This document shows, piece by piece, positions 1-7,148 of a stretch of 15,323 nt of DNA. Every line of letters starts with the position of its first letter. The first letter of the stretch is position 1. The notes below the pieces were generated by a model. The model saw nothing but the letters and a program-made list of their open reading frames with translations, was not told the origin of the DNA and did no database searches. Location: NCBI GenBank assembly GCA_018064305.1, contig JAGHVP010000260.1:1-15323 (forward strand), in the 5' to 3' direction. The translations under genes and the position numbers were made by a program. The DNA is from Candidatus Equibacterium intestinale. GTDB lineage: Bacteria > Bacteroidota > Bacteroidia > Bacteroidales > UBA932.

Positions 1-159
1 AAGTCCGAGGAACCACTTGTAGGACATGTCGTATCTTGAATGTGCAACCACGTCAACGTCAGAAAGATTGTCAATCACTTTCAGCAGAAGGTATTTGAAC
101 AACGGTGTATCCGCTGAACTGTATAGAACCTTGAGTTGGAAGCATAATCTATTGTTTTT
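1..159 (-). pseudogene. IS1182-like transposase remnant (partial, 5' part broken)
   Basis: The minus-strand frame is open from 159 to the window edge. It reads KYLLLKVIDNLSDVDVV and then HSRYDMSYKWFLGL. From memory of the family, this matches the N-terminal DUF772-type region of IS1182/IS5-superfamily transposases of Bacteroidetes (typically FKYLLLK, then SDVDVVERSRYDMSFKYFLGM). The frame has no ATG and is preceded by an in-frame TGA at 160-162. The N-terminal residues expected before the match are missing or frameshifted. The rest of the gene would lie before position 1. The likely reading is a decayed or truncated insertion sequence next to the 3' end of serB. I could not identify its terminal inverted repeat. 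Whether the portion outside the window is intact is unknown. Confidence 0.6.
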
Positions 160-317
160 TCAATGGATTGAAGTTGCAGATAATATTTGAGACTACCAAA
201 AATAAGTAAAGAAATTGCGTTCCCGCGAATACGGCTTCTACTAGCCTGCAAGGGGGTTTTCAGTGCCATCCAAAATGTTGCGGAATTAAGGTTTATCTGA
301 ATCCGCCGGAAGACGGC
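160..317. other. Intergenic remainder between transposase remnant and serB
   Basis: No recognisable gene. A 62-codon minus-strand open frame overlaps here (269 to 81), but it resembles nothing I know and runs across the transposase frame. The serB 3' side has only a 4-bp GCCG/CGGC stem near 302-314 without a T-run, so I see no convincing serB terminator. Confidence 0.4.
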
Positions 318-1550
318 TTATTTGCTCTCGATATATGAATCCTTGAATCCGAGAAGGTAGAGGATGCCGTCAAGACCGATGGCAGAAATTGACTGCTGCG
401 CATTTTCCTTGACTTTCGGCTTGGCGTGATAGGCGATGCCCAGACCTGCGATGTTCAGCATAGGGAGGTCGTTTGCACCGTCGCCTACAGCAATAACCTG
501 CTGCAGGTTGATATTCTCCATCTGCGCAATCAGGCGGAGCATCTCGGCCTTGCGCCTGCCGTCTACGATGTCACCTACATAATTGCCGGTAAGCTTGCCG
601 TCGGGACCTATTTCAAGGTCATTTGCATAGACATAGTCGATGCCGAACTTGTTCTTGAGATAGTTGCCGAAGTATGTGAATCCGCCAGAGAGGATAGCTA
701 TCTTGTATCCATACTGCTTCAGGATGCGGATAAGCCGGTCGGCACCTTCGGTGATGGGCAGGTTCTCTGCAATCTCCTGCATGACTGAAGCGTCAAGCCC
801 TTTCAGCAGAGCCACCCTGCGGGTAAAGCTCTCCTTGAAATCTATCTCGCCGCGCATGGCACTTTCGGTGATTGCGCGCACCTGGTCACCCACACCGGCA
901 CGCTCTGCAAGCTGGTCTATGCATTCGGTTTCCACGAGGGTGGAGTCCATGTCGAAGCATACAAGGCGGCGGTTGCGGCGGAACAGGTTCTCTTCCTGGA
1001 ATGAGATGTCGTAGCCGAGGTCCCTGGAAATCTTTCCGAACTCCATGTGCACCTTTTCACGGTCTTCGGGGGTGAGGTTGCCGCAGACAGAAAGTTCCAC
1101 ACAGGCCTTTGCCTGTGATTTGCTTTCATCCAGAGGGATTCGGCCTGTCAGACGGGTTATCGAATCGATGTTCAGACCACTGGCTGCAGTGATGCCGGCC
1201 ACCCGCGAAATCAGGTTTGAAGAGATCTTGCGTCCCAGCAGAGTCACGATGTAGCGGTTCTTGCCCTGCATCGAAACCCACTTCATATATTCCTCATCGG
1301 AAACCGGGTCGAAACGGACTCCCACACCCAGGTTGTTCATCTCGAACAGTATGTCCTTGATGATGGGGCCTGAGTCAGACTGGGCGCTCTTGAAAAGGAT
1401 GCCCAGCGAAATGGAGTTGTGGATATCGGACTGGCCGATATCGAGGATGGTGGCGTTGTAGCGTGCCAGAATCGATGTGAGGGTGGAGGTGAGACCGGGA
1501 CGGTCTTCTCCAGATATCTTTACAAGAATTATTTCGTGGGCATCGTTCAT
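318..1550 (-). CDS. serB: Phosphoserine phosphatase with N-terminal ACT domains
   Basis: This 410-residue cytosolic enzyme hydrolyses O-phospho-L-serine to L-serine, the last step of the phosphorylated serine pathway. Residues about 5-185 form tandem ACT-like regulatory modules (start EIILVKISGEDRPGLTS; second module from about residue 98). The HAD phosphatase domain follows. Motif I is DMDSTLVETE, with nucleophile D200 and general acid D202. Motif II is SGG at 288-290, with K334 as the motif III lysine. Motif IV is GDGANDLPML, with D357 and D361 binding Mg2+. The length fits the roughly 410-residue Bacteroidetes SerB, which is longer than simple SerB proteins because of the ACT repeats. The start lies 12 bp after the clpX stop, so it is probably the last gene of the tig-clpP-clpX transcript. 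No promoter of its own is evident. Ligand control by serine through ACT is plausible but inferred. Confidence 0.95.
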   Translation of the reverse strand: MNDAHEIILVKISGEDRPGLTSTLTSILARYNATILDIGQSDIHNSISLGILFKSAQSDSGPIIKDILFEMNNLGVGVRFDPVSDEEYMKWVSMQGKNRYIVTLLGRKISSNLISRVAGITAASGLNIDSITRLTGRIPLDESKSQAKACVELSVCGNLTPEDREKVHMEFGKISRDLGYDISFQEENLFRRNRRLVCFDMDSTLVETECIDQLAERAGVGDQVRAITESAMRGEIDFKESFTRRVALLKGLDASVMQEIAENLPITEGADRLIRILKQYGYKIAILSGGFTYFGNYLKNKFGIDYVYANDLEIGPDGKLTGNYVGDIVDGRRKAEMLRLIAQMENINLQQVIAVGDGANDLPMLNIAGLGIAYHAKPKVKENAQQSISAIGLDGILYLLGFKDSYIESK

Positions 1551-1562
1551 TACCGGAAAATC

Positions 1563-2801
1563 TTACTGGGCAATATAAAGAGCGCTGTTCTCTACTTTTT
1601 CCTTTGCGTAGTCGAGGGTGACGGTGAATGTCTTTCTGTTGAGGGTGGGTGCATCGAACATTGCGTCCATCATGATGGTTTCGCAGATCGAACGCAGGCC
1701 GCGTGCTCCAAGCTTGAACTCGATGGCCTTGTCCACGATATATTCCAGGACATCTTCGTCTATCTTGAGCTTTATGCCGTCGATCTTGAAAAGCTCTGTG
1801 TACTGCTTTACAAGGCTGTTCTTCGGCTCTGTAAGGATGGCACGCAGGGTGTCGCGGTCCAGTGCGTTGAGATGTGTGATGACAGGCAGACGTCCGATGA
1901 TCTCGGGGATAAGGCCGAATGCCCTCAGGTCCTGGGGCGCAACATACTGGATCATGTTGTCCTTGTCTATGTTGGCGCGTTTCTTCTGTGCCTCGAAACC
2001 GACTATCTGGGTGTTGAGCCTCTGGGCGATGTTCCTCTCGATCCCTTCGAAGGCTCCGCCGCAGATGAACAGGATGTTGTCGGTGTTGACGGCAATCATC
2101 TGCTGCTCGGGGTGCTTGCGGCCTCCCTGGGGAGGAACATTCACTATGCTGCCCTCGATAATCTTGAGCAGTGCCTGCTGCACACCTTCTCCCGAAACAT
2201 CCCTTGTGATGGAGGGATTGTCTGACTTGCGGGCGATCTTGTCTATCTCGTCGATGAATACAATGCCGCGCTCTGCCTTCCTTACATCATAGTCGGCATC
2301 CTGAAGCAGCCTGGTGAGGATGCTTTCCACATCTTCACCCACATATCCCGCTTCGGTAAGGATGGTGGCGTCTACAATTGCGAAAGGCACGTTAAGCATC
2401 TTTGCAATGGTGCGGGCCAGCAGGGTCTTACCTGTACCGGTAGGTCCCACCATAAGGATGTTGGACTTTTCCAGAAGGTCGGCTCCCTGGTTCTCTATCC
2501 TTTTGTAATGGTTGTAGACAGCCACTGCCAGAACTCTTTTTGCTGCATCCTGCCCGATGACGTACTGGCTCATGAAGTCGTACATCTCCTGGGGCTTCTT
2601 CAGGTTGAATTCTCCTGTCACGCGGCCGTTGGTGCGGATGGTGCTCTCCATGGGATGGAGCACTTCGCGGGCTGCCTCGTAGGCTGCATTCGCGCAGTCA
2701 GAGCAGATGGAAGCATTTTCTGTCTGAATCAGCAGGTCAACTTCCTCCTGGCTCCTTCCGCAGAACACACATCTGTCGCTGCCTTTAACTTTTTTCGCCA
2801 T
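1563..2801 (-). CDS. clpX: ATP-dependent Clp protease ATP-binding subunit ClpX
   Basis: AAA+ unfoldase that recognises substrates, unfolds them and feeds them to ClpP. The 412-residue length is normal. The N-terminal C4 zinc-binding domain has C11, C14, C33 and C36. Walker A is GPTGTGKT (119-126), Walker B is VFIDEID (181-187), and the sensor 2 arginine is in GARGLRS (R367). Pore loops are GYVG (152-155) and RKH (228-230). The ClpP-docking loop reads VGF (267-269), a conservative variant of the usual IGF. The ATG overlaps the clpP stop by one base (TAATG, minus strand), indicating translational coupling and matched expression of the two subunits. All catalytic elements are present, so the protein should be active. 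Confidence 0.98.
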   Translation of the reverse strand: MAKKVKGSDRCVFCGRSQEEVDLLIQTENASICSDCANAAYEAAREVLHPMESTIRTNGRVTGEFNLKKPQEMYDFMSQYVIGQDAAKRVLAVAVYNHYKRIENQGADLLEKSNILMVGPTGTGKTLLARTIAKMLNVPFAIVDATILTEAGYVGEDVESILTRLLQDADYDVRKAERGIVFIDEIDKIARKSDNPSITRDVSGEGVQQALLKIIEGSIVNVPPQGGRKHPEQQMIAVNTDNILFICGGAFEGIERNIAQRLNTQIVGFEAQKKRANIDKDNMIQYVAPQDLRAFGLIPEIIGRLPVITHLNALDRDTLRAILTEPKNSLVKQYTELFKIDGIKLKIDEDVLEYIVDKAIEFKLGARGLRSICETIMMDAMFDAPTLNRKTFTVTLDYAKEKVENSALYIAQ

Positions 2802-3484
2802 TATTTGTTTTCGCTACGTTTCGTTTTCTTCACAATCTCGTCTATCATTCCATACTGGAGAGCCTCTTCAGATGTCATCCAGTAGTCGCGGTCGGCGTCT
2901 TTCACAATCTGCTCGAGAGGCTTGCCGGTGTGCTCTGCAAGGATGCGGTAGAGCTCGTCCTTGAGCTTGAGGATTTCACGGGCAGTGATCTCGATGTCAG
3001 ATGCCTGGCCTTCAGCGCCGCCCATGGGCTGGTGGATCATCACACGTGAGTGCTGGAGGCTGGAACGCTTGCCGGGAGTGCCTGCTGCAAGCAGCACAGA
3101 GGCCATTGAAGCAGCAAGACCGGTGCAGATGGTATGAACATCAGAAGAGATGGTCTGCATGGTGTCATAGATGCCGAGGCCTGCATATACGCTGCCGCCG
3201 GGTGAGTTGATATACAGAGAGATGTCTGTATCATAACCGTTGCTGTCGAGGAACAGCAGCTGCGCCTGGATGATGTTTGCAACATCGTCGTCGATGGGGC
3301 ATCCCAGGAAGATGATGCGGTCCATCATCAGTCTTGAGAACACGTCCATCTGGGCTACGTTCAGCTGGCGCTCCTCGATGATCATCGGGTTCATATAGCT
3401 TGAATAGATAGAATTATATCTATGAAGCGTCAATGAACTGATGCCGCGGTCCTTTATTGCATATTTTTCAAATTCTGATGCCAT
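2801..3484 (-). CDS. clpP: ATP-dependent Clp protease proteolytic subunit ClpP
   Basis: Self-compartmentalised serine protease that degrades proteins threaded in by ClpX. The 227 residues include an N-terminal extension of about 30 residues, probably a cleaved propeptide. The catalytic triad is visible: S126 in GLAASMAS, H151 in MIHQPMGGAEGQ, and D200 in DRDYWMTSEEA. The oxyanion-hole strand YINSPGGSV (91-99) is intact. It lies 10 bp downstream of tig and overlaps the clpX start by one base. The cluster order tig-clpP-clpX is the classic bacterial arrangement and places it in one protein-homeostasis operon. Activation presumably needs propeptide removal and ClpX docking, as in other ClpPs. 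Confidence 0.98.
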   Translation of the reverse strand: MASEFEKYAIKDRGISSLTLHRYNSIYSSYMNPMIIEERQLNVAQMDVFSRLMMDRIIFLGCPIDDDVANIIQAQLLFLDSNGYDTDISLYINSPGGSVYAGLGIYDTMQTISSDVHTICTGLAASMASVLLAAGTPGKRSSLQHSRVMIHQPMGGAEGQASDIEITAREILKLKDELYRILAEHTGKPLEQIVKDADRDYWMTSEEALQYGMIDEIVKKTKRSENK

Positions 3485-3494
3485 ATCGGGTCAA

Positions 3495-4817
3495 TTATTT
3501 AAGCATGTCACGGAGCTTCTCGAGAGTTGTGCTCTTGTTTGAAAGAGTCGCATTCTTCTTCGCGAAGCTGCAGACGATGTCGTTCTCTACTTTCTCGAAG
3601 ATGCGGCGGCTCTGCTCCTGGTCTGTGAGGATCTTGTTGACGAGGTCTTTCATCATGTCCTCGGGAACTGACATCATACCGTACATAGAGTACTGGTAGT
3701 TGATGAAGTTGCGTGCTTCCTGCTCCATCGCCTCTTTTGTGATCTTGAGGTCGTGGGCCTTCATGATCTCTGTGCGCACGAGATCCCACTTGAAATCTAC
3801 GAGGAACATATCAAACTCTTTCTCGATATCCTCTTTTGTGAACTTGCCTTCGTTGGCCTCGAGAAGCCATCTCTTGAGGAACTCCTCGGGAAGCTTGATG
3901 TCTGCCTTCTTCACGAGATAGTCCTTTGCATCGAGGTTGAACTTATAGCCGCTCTCCTGTGCATACTCGGCTGCCATGCTTTCAGCAACCTTCTTGTCGA
4001 ACTCCTCTGCGCTCTTTACAACGCCTTCGCCGTAGATCTTGTCGAAAGTCTCCTGGTTCTCTTCTGCGTCTACAAATGTCTTGATAGACTTGACTGTGAG
4101 CTTCCAGACGGGCTCCATGGCCGCAACTTCGTCTTTTGTAAGGCGGAGCATAGCTGCGCGGTCGGTGTCGTTCGCAAATGTCTCCATTACGTTGACGTCG
4201 ATAGAATCACCTGCCTTGAGGCCGATGAAGGGTTTCTTCACATCGTCGTTGGCCATTGAACGGAGTGCCACGTAGGTGTTCTCTACCTTGGTCTCACCCT
4301 GCTCGAAATCTGCAAGCATGAAGTCTTCTGCACCCATCTTCTCGCCGTCGACCATGTTACCGAACTGCTTGAGGAGGTTTGACTTGTATTCTGCCTTTGC
4401 TTCGTCAGAAATCTTAACCTTGTAGTAAGGGATCTTGTCTTCTTTTGTCACATCGATTGTGAACTCGGGATAAAGGCCGAGGTCGTATTCGAAAGTGTGG
4501 GTTTCTGCGTTGTCCCAGTCATTCTCGATCTCCTTCTCGCTGGGGAGGGGCTCACCGATGATGTGGAGCTTGTTGTCATCGATATATTTGTTGAGTGTTT
4601 CGCCGATAATGCTGTTGATGGTTTCGCCCATTGCCTGTGCACCATAGAATCTCTCGATGAGAGACATGGGAGCCATGCCTTTGCGGAAACCCTTGATTTC
4701 TGCGTTACGGCGGTAGTTGTTCAGTTTTTTCTTCTTCTGCTCAGCCCAGTCGGCCTTGTCGAGTGTGATGTTCAACGACATGTTGAGATCATCGATTTTG
4801 TTTTCTTTAATCTGCAT
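3495..4817 (-). CDS. tig: Trigger factor (ribosome-associated chaperone)
   Basis: Ribosome-bound chaperone that shields nascent chains at the exit tunnel. The 440-residue length is normal. The ribosome-binding N-domain carries the signature GFRKGMAPMSLIERFYG (43-59), matching the GFRxGxxP loop that docks on ribosomal protein uL23. The middle segment (about 150-250) occupies the place of the FKBP-type prolyl isomerase domain but shows little of that domain's typical motif, as is common in Bacteroidetes trigger factors. The C-terminal part is long and helical, with many charged residues, and forms the chaperone arms. It is the first gene of the minus-strand operon tig-clpP-clpX-serB. A TAAATTTG -7 box lies 42 bp upstream of the ATG. 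The start is the only ATG before the conserved MSLNITLDKADW segment that fits the promoter position. Confidence 0.95.
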   Translation of the reverse strand: MQIKENKIDDLNMSLNITLDKADWAEQKKKKLNNYRRNAEIKGFRKGMAPMSLIERFYGAQAMGETINSIIGETLNKYIDDNKLHIIGEPLPSEKEIENDWDNAETHTFEYDLGLYPEFTIDVTKEDKIPYYKVKISDEAKAEYKSNLLKQFGNMVDGEKMGAEDFMLADFEQGETKVENTYVALRSMANDDVKKPFIGLKAGDSIDVNVMETFANDTDRAAMLRLTKDEVAAMEPVWKLTVKSIKTFVDAEENQETFDKIYGEGVVKSAEEFDKKVAESMAAEYAQESGYKFNLDAKDYLVKKADIKLPEEFLKRWLLEANEGKFTKEDIEKEFDMFLVDFKWDLVRTEIMKAHDLKITKEAMEQEARNFINYQYSMYGMMSVPEDMMKDLVNKILTDQEQSRRIFEKVENDIVCSFAKKNATLSNKSTTLEKLRDMLK

Positions 4818-4858
4818 ATTGATTTGAGTTGATTATTATTTCTTGTCGGTTAAGGTGG

Positions 4859-4890
4859 CAAATTTAGTAATTTTTGGCTATTTTTGTAAA
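4859..4890 (-). promoter_or_regulatory. Bacteroidetes-type promoter for the tig operon
   Basis: On the minus strand, TAAATTTG (4866 to 4859) matches the TAnnTTTG -7 consensus exactly. TTTA (4890 to 4887) lies 20 nt upstream as a one-mismatch -33 box. Transcription would start near 4852, giving a leader of about 35 nt. Confidence 0.55.
4879..4886 (+). promoter_or_regulatory. Candidate -7 box for the dipeptidase-pyrF pair
   Basis: TATTTTTG fits TAnnTTTG and lies 21 bp before the ATG at 4908. No good TTTG -33 element is seen 19-21 nt upstream, so this rests on the -7 box alone. It lies between the -7 and -33 boxes of the opposing tig promoter. Confidence 0.45.
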
Positions 4891-4907
4891 TAATACACCA
4901 TATTAAT

Positions 4908-6260
4908 ATGAGACAGTATATTGCCGACAATCAGGACAGGTTCCTTGACGAACTTTTCGAACTGCTCAGAATACCCTCGATAAGCAGTGATGCAGAACAT
5001 TCAAGCGATATGCGCCGTTGCGCGCAACTGCTTGTGCAGCTGCTTGTTGATGCAGGCGCCGACAGCGCTGATGTGTGGCCTACCGACGGCCATCCTGTAG
5101 TGTTCGGGCAGAAAATAATAGATGAAAAACTCCCCACGGTGCTGGTATACGGTCATTACGACGTGCAGCCGGTAGACCCTCTGGAACTCTGGAAAAGCGA
5201 CCCTTTCAAGCCCGAGATACGTGACGGTGCGATATACGCCCGCGGCGCAAACGACGACAAGGGGCAGACATTCATGCATATCAAGGCGTTTGAATACATG
5301 GTGCGCACAGGGTGCCTCAGACATAACGTCAAGTTCCTTTTCGAGGGTGAGGAAGAGATAGGCTCTTCTTCTCTGGAGAAGTGGGTCAGAGACCACAGTG
5401 AGATGCTGGCATGCGATATCATGCTTGTGTCCGACACCACGATGCTGGGTGAGAACGTGCCTTCGATAAACTGCGGTATGCGCGGCCTCTCATACCTGGA
5501 GGTTGTGGTGAAAGGTCCCGACAAAGACCTGCATTCAGGGCATTACGGCGGTGCTGTGGCAAATCCTGTGAATGTGCTTTGTGACATGATAAGCTCTCTT
5601 ATAGATGAAAACGGCCGTGTTACGGTGGAGGGCTTCTACGATGATGTTGTGGAACTTTCAGAAGCTGACAGGGAGATGCTCGGGCGTGCTCCGTTCGACA
5701 TTGATGAGTATAAGAAATCGATAGGCATACCGGATGTGAAGGGCGAGGCGGGCTATACGACCCAGGAGCGCCAGTCCATCCGCCCGTGCCTGGATGTCAA
5801 CGGCATCGTTGGCGGCTATACCGGCGAGGGTGCAAAGACCATCATACCTTCTTCGGCACGCGCCAAGATATCCATGCGCCTTGTCCCGAACCAGCTGTCA
5901 TCAAAGATCACAGAACTTTTCAAGAAGCACATAATGAATATCGCGCCTCCGTATGTCAAAGTAGAGGTGTTCGAACACCATGGTGGCGACGGATTCCTTA
6001 TCCCCATCTCATCGCCTGCCTATAAGGCTGCATCACGCGCCATATCAGAGGTTTACGGTATAGAGCCCGTACCTGCAAGGGGCGGCGGCAGCATTGCAAT
6101 CCTTGCTGCCATGCAGCAGATACTGGGGGCTGACCCCCTGCTCATGGGCTTCGGCCTGGAGCGAGACACAATCCATTCTCCCAACGAAAGCTACCTGCTC
6201 AGCCAGCTCTTCAAGGGAATGGAATCAATAGCATTGTTTTACAAGTATTTTGATAAATAA
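4908..6260 (+). CDS. M20 family metallodipeptidase
   Basis: This 450-residue cytosolic zinc peptidase (no signal peptide) resembles the carnosinase/CNDP dipeptidase branch of the M20 family and probably cleaves dipeptides to amino acids. Metal and catalytic residues are visible: H83 and D85 in GHYDVQP, bridging D116 in GANDDKGQ, general base E149 and metal ligand E150 in EGEEEIGS, D176 in VSDTT, and H423 in DTIHSPNE. The lid/dimerisation domain spans about 190-310 and includes DLHSGHYGG, whose histidines contact substrate in relatives. The length is typical. It is co-directional with pyrF, with one base between its stop and the pyrF ATG, so they are probably co-transcribed. No functional link to pyrimidine synthesis is obvious. 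The exact substrate cannot be read from the sequence. Confidence 0.9.
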   Translation: MRQYIADNQDRFLDELFELLRIPSISSDAEHSSDMRRCAQLLVQLLVDAGADSADVWPTDGHPVVFGQKIIDEKLPTVLVYGHYDVQPVDPLELWKSDPFKPEIRDGAIYARGANDDKGQTFMHIKAFEYMVRTGCLRHNVKFLFEGEEEIGSSSLEKWVRDHSEMLACDIMLVSDTTMLGENVPSINCGMRGLSYLEVVVKGPDKDLHSGHYGGAVANPVNVLCDMISSLIDENGRVTVEGFYDDVVELSEADREMLGRAPFDIDEYKKSIGIPDVKGEAGYTTQERQSIRPCLDVNGIVGGYTGEGAKTIIPSSARAKISMRLVPNQLSSKITELFKKHIMNIAPPYVKVEVFEHHGGDGFLIPISSPAYKAASRAISEVYGIEPVPARGGGSIAILAAMQQILGADPLLMGFGLERDTIHSPNESYLLSQLFKGMESIALFYKYFDK

Positions 6261-6261
6261 A

Positions 6262-7056
6262 ATGACGACAGACCAATTATACGGGCAGATGACTGCCAAG
6301 AAAAGCTGCCTTTGCGTGGGGCTTGACACAGATTTGGAAAAAGTGCCTTCGTTCTTCCTGAAAGAGAAGGACCCGCTTTTCGCATTCAACAAAGAGATAA
6401 TAGAGGCGACAGCCCAGTATGCTGTCTGCTACAAGCCCAACACTGCCTTTTACGAGTGCTACGGTGCAGACGGCTTCAGGCAGCTGGAAATGACGGTGAA
6501 CTATATAAAGGAGAAATATCCAGAGATAATGGTGATTGCAGATGCGAAGCGCGGCGATATCGGCAATACCGCGGCACGCTATGCGAAGGCATTCTTCGAG
6601 AACATGCCATGCGATGCCGTGACCCTTGCGCCTTACATGGGCCGCGACTCCATCGACCCCTTCCTGCAGTACGACGGCAAGTGGGCCATCATCCTCGGGC
6701 TTACATCCAACAAGTCTTCGGCTGATTTCGAGATGCCCGGTGACCTGTACAAGAAAGTGATCTCCACCGCAAGTGGATGGGGCAATGAAGAAAAGATCAT
6801 GTTCGTTGCAGGTGCAACCCACCCTGAGATGTTCGCCGGCATCCGTGCCATCTGCCCTGACCACTTCCTGCTTGTGCCCGGTGTGGGAGCACAGGGAGGC
6901 ACCGTAAAGGATGTTGCCGCTGGGCGCAATGCAAAATGCGGGCTGATAATCAACTCTTCAAGAGGCATTATCTATGCTTCGAAGGAGAATGATTTCGCCG
7001 AGGCGGCCGCCCGTGCTGCGAGCGACCTGGCTCTCCAGACCGCAGAATTGGTGTAA
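6262..7056 (+). CDS. pyrF: Orotidine 5'-phosphate decarboxylase, type 2
   Basis: Converts orotidine 5'-phosphate to UMP, the last step of de novo pyrimidine synthesis. Numbered from the chosen ATG, the protein is 264 residues, typical of the longer type 2 PyrF family. The active-site motif is DAKRGDIGNTA (94-104), with catalytic K96 flanked by D94 and D99. GLDTD (20-24) binds the nucleotide. VPGVGAQGG (205-213) and R234 form the phosphate-binding end of the TIM barrel. An in-frame TTG at 6250 would add four residues (MINK) and overlap the upstream gene. The ATG at 6262, one base after the dipeptidase stop, is preferred. No terminator is visible after the stop, but rho has its own promoter in the 92-bp gap. 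Confidence 0.96.
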   Translation: MTTDQLYGQMTAKKSCLCVGLDTDLEKVPSFFLKEKDPLFAFNKEIIEATAQYAVCYKPNTAFYECYGADGFRQLEMTVNYIKEKYPEIMVIADAKRGDIGNTAARYAKAFFENMPCDAVTLAPYMGRDSIDPFLQYDGKWAIILGLTSNKSSADFEMPGDLYKKVISTASGWGNEEKIMFVAGATHPEMFAGIRAICPDHFLLVPGVGAQGGTVKDVAAGRNAKCGLIINSSRGIIYASKENDFAEAAARAASDLALQTAELV

Positions 7057-7061
7057 GGGTG

Positions 7062-7091
7062 TTTTGATTGTAAAAATATTTTGTATCTTTG
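7062..7091 (+). promoter_or_regulatory. rho promoter
   Basis: TATCTTTG (7084-7091) is an exact TAnnTTTG -7 box. TTTTG (7062-7066) upstream serves as the -33 element with a 17-nt gap, slightly short of the usual 19-21. Transcription would start near 7098. This rules out the TTG at 7089 as the rho start, because it lies inside the -7 box. Confidence 0.7.
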
Positions 7092-7102
7092 CACTCCGAA
7101 AA

Positions 7103-7142
7103 GGCCGGCATGATGTCTTTTGCCGGTCGTAAATCCTTTTTT
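7103..7142 (+). promoter_or_regulatory. rho: Hairpin followed by a T-run in the rho leader
   Basis: An 8-bp stem with one G-U pair (GGCCGGCA 7103-7110 with TGCCGGTC 7121-7128) has a 10-nt loop. After 8 nt comes a T6 run (7137-7142), just before the ATG at 7149. GTAAA (7129-7133) could also pair with TTTAC (7140-7144). The T-run is too far from the stem for a textbook terminator, so a role in attenuation or in masking the start is only possible, not shown. Confidence 0.35.
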
Positions 7143-7148
7143 ACATAT

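Noticed and set aside
81..269. 62-codon minus-strand open frame beside serB
   Set aside because: It crosses the transposase-like frame, which has the recognisable motif, and matches no family I know.
1419..2225. 268-codon plus-strand open frame opposite serB and clpX
   Set aside because: Antisense to two fully conserved genes. The composition is that of a shadow frame and no domain is visible.
6250..6261. Earlier TTG start for pyrF
   Set aside because: It would overlap the dipeptidase end and add four non-conserved residues. An ATG one base after that gene's stop is the simpler start.
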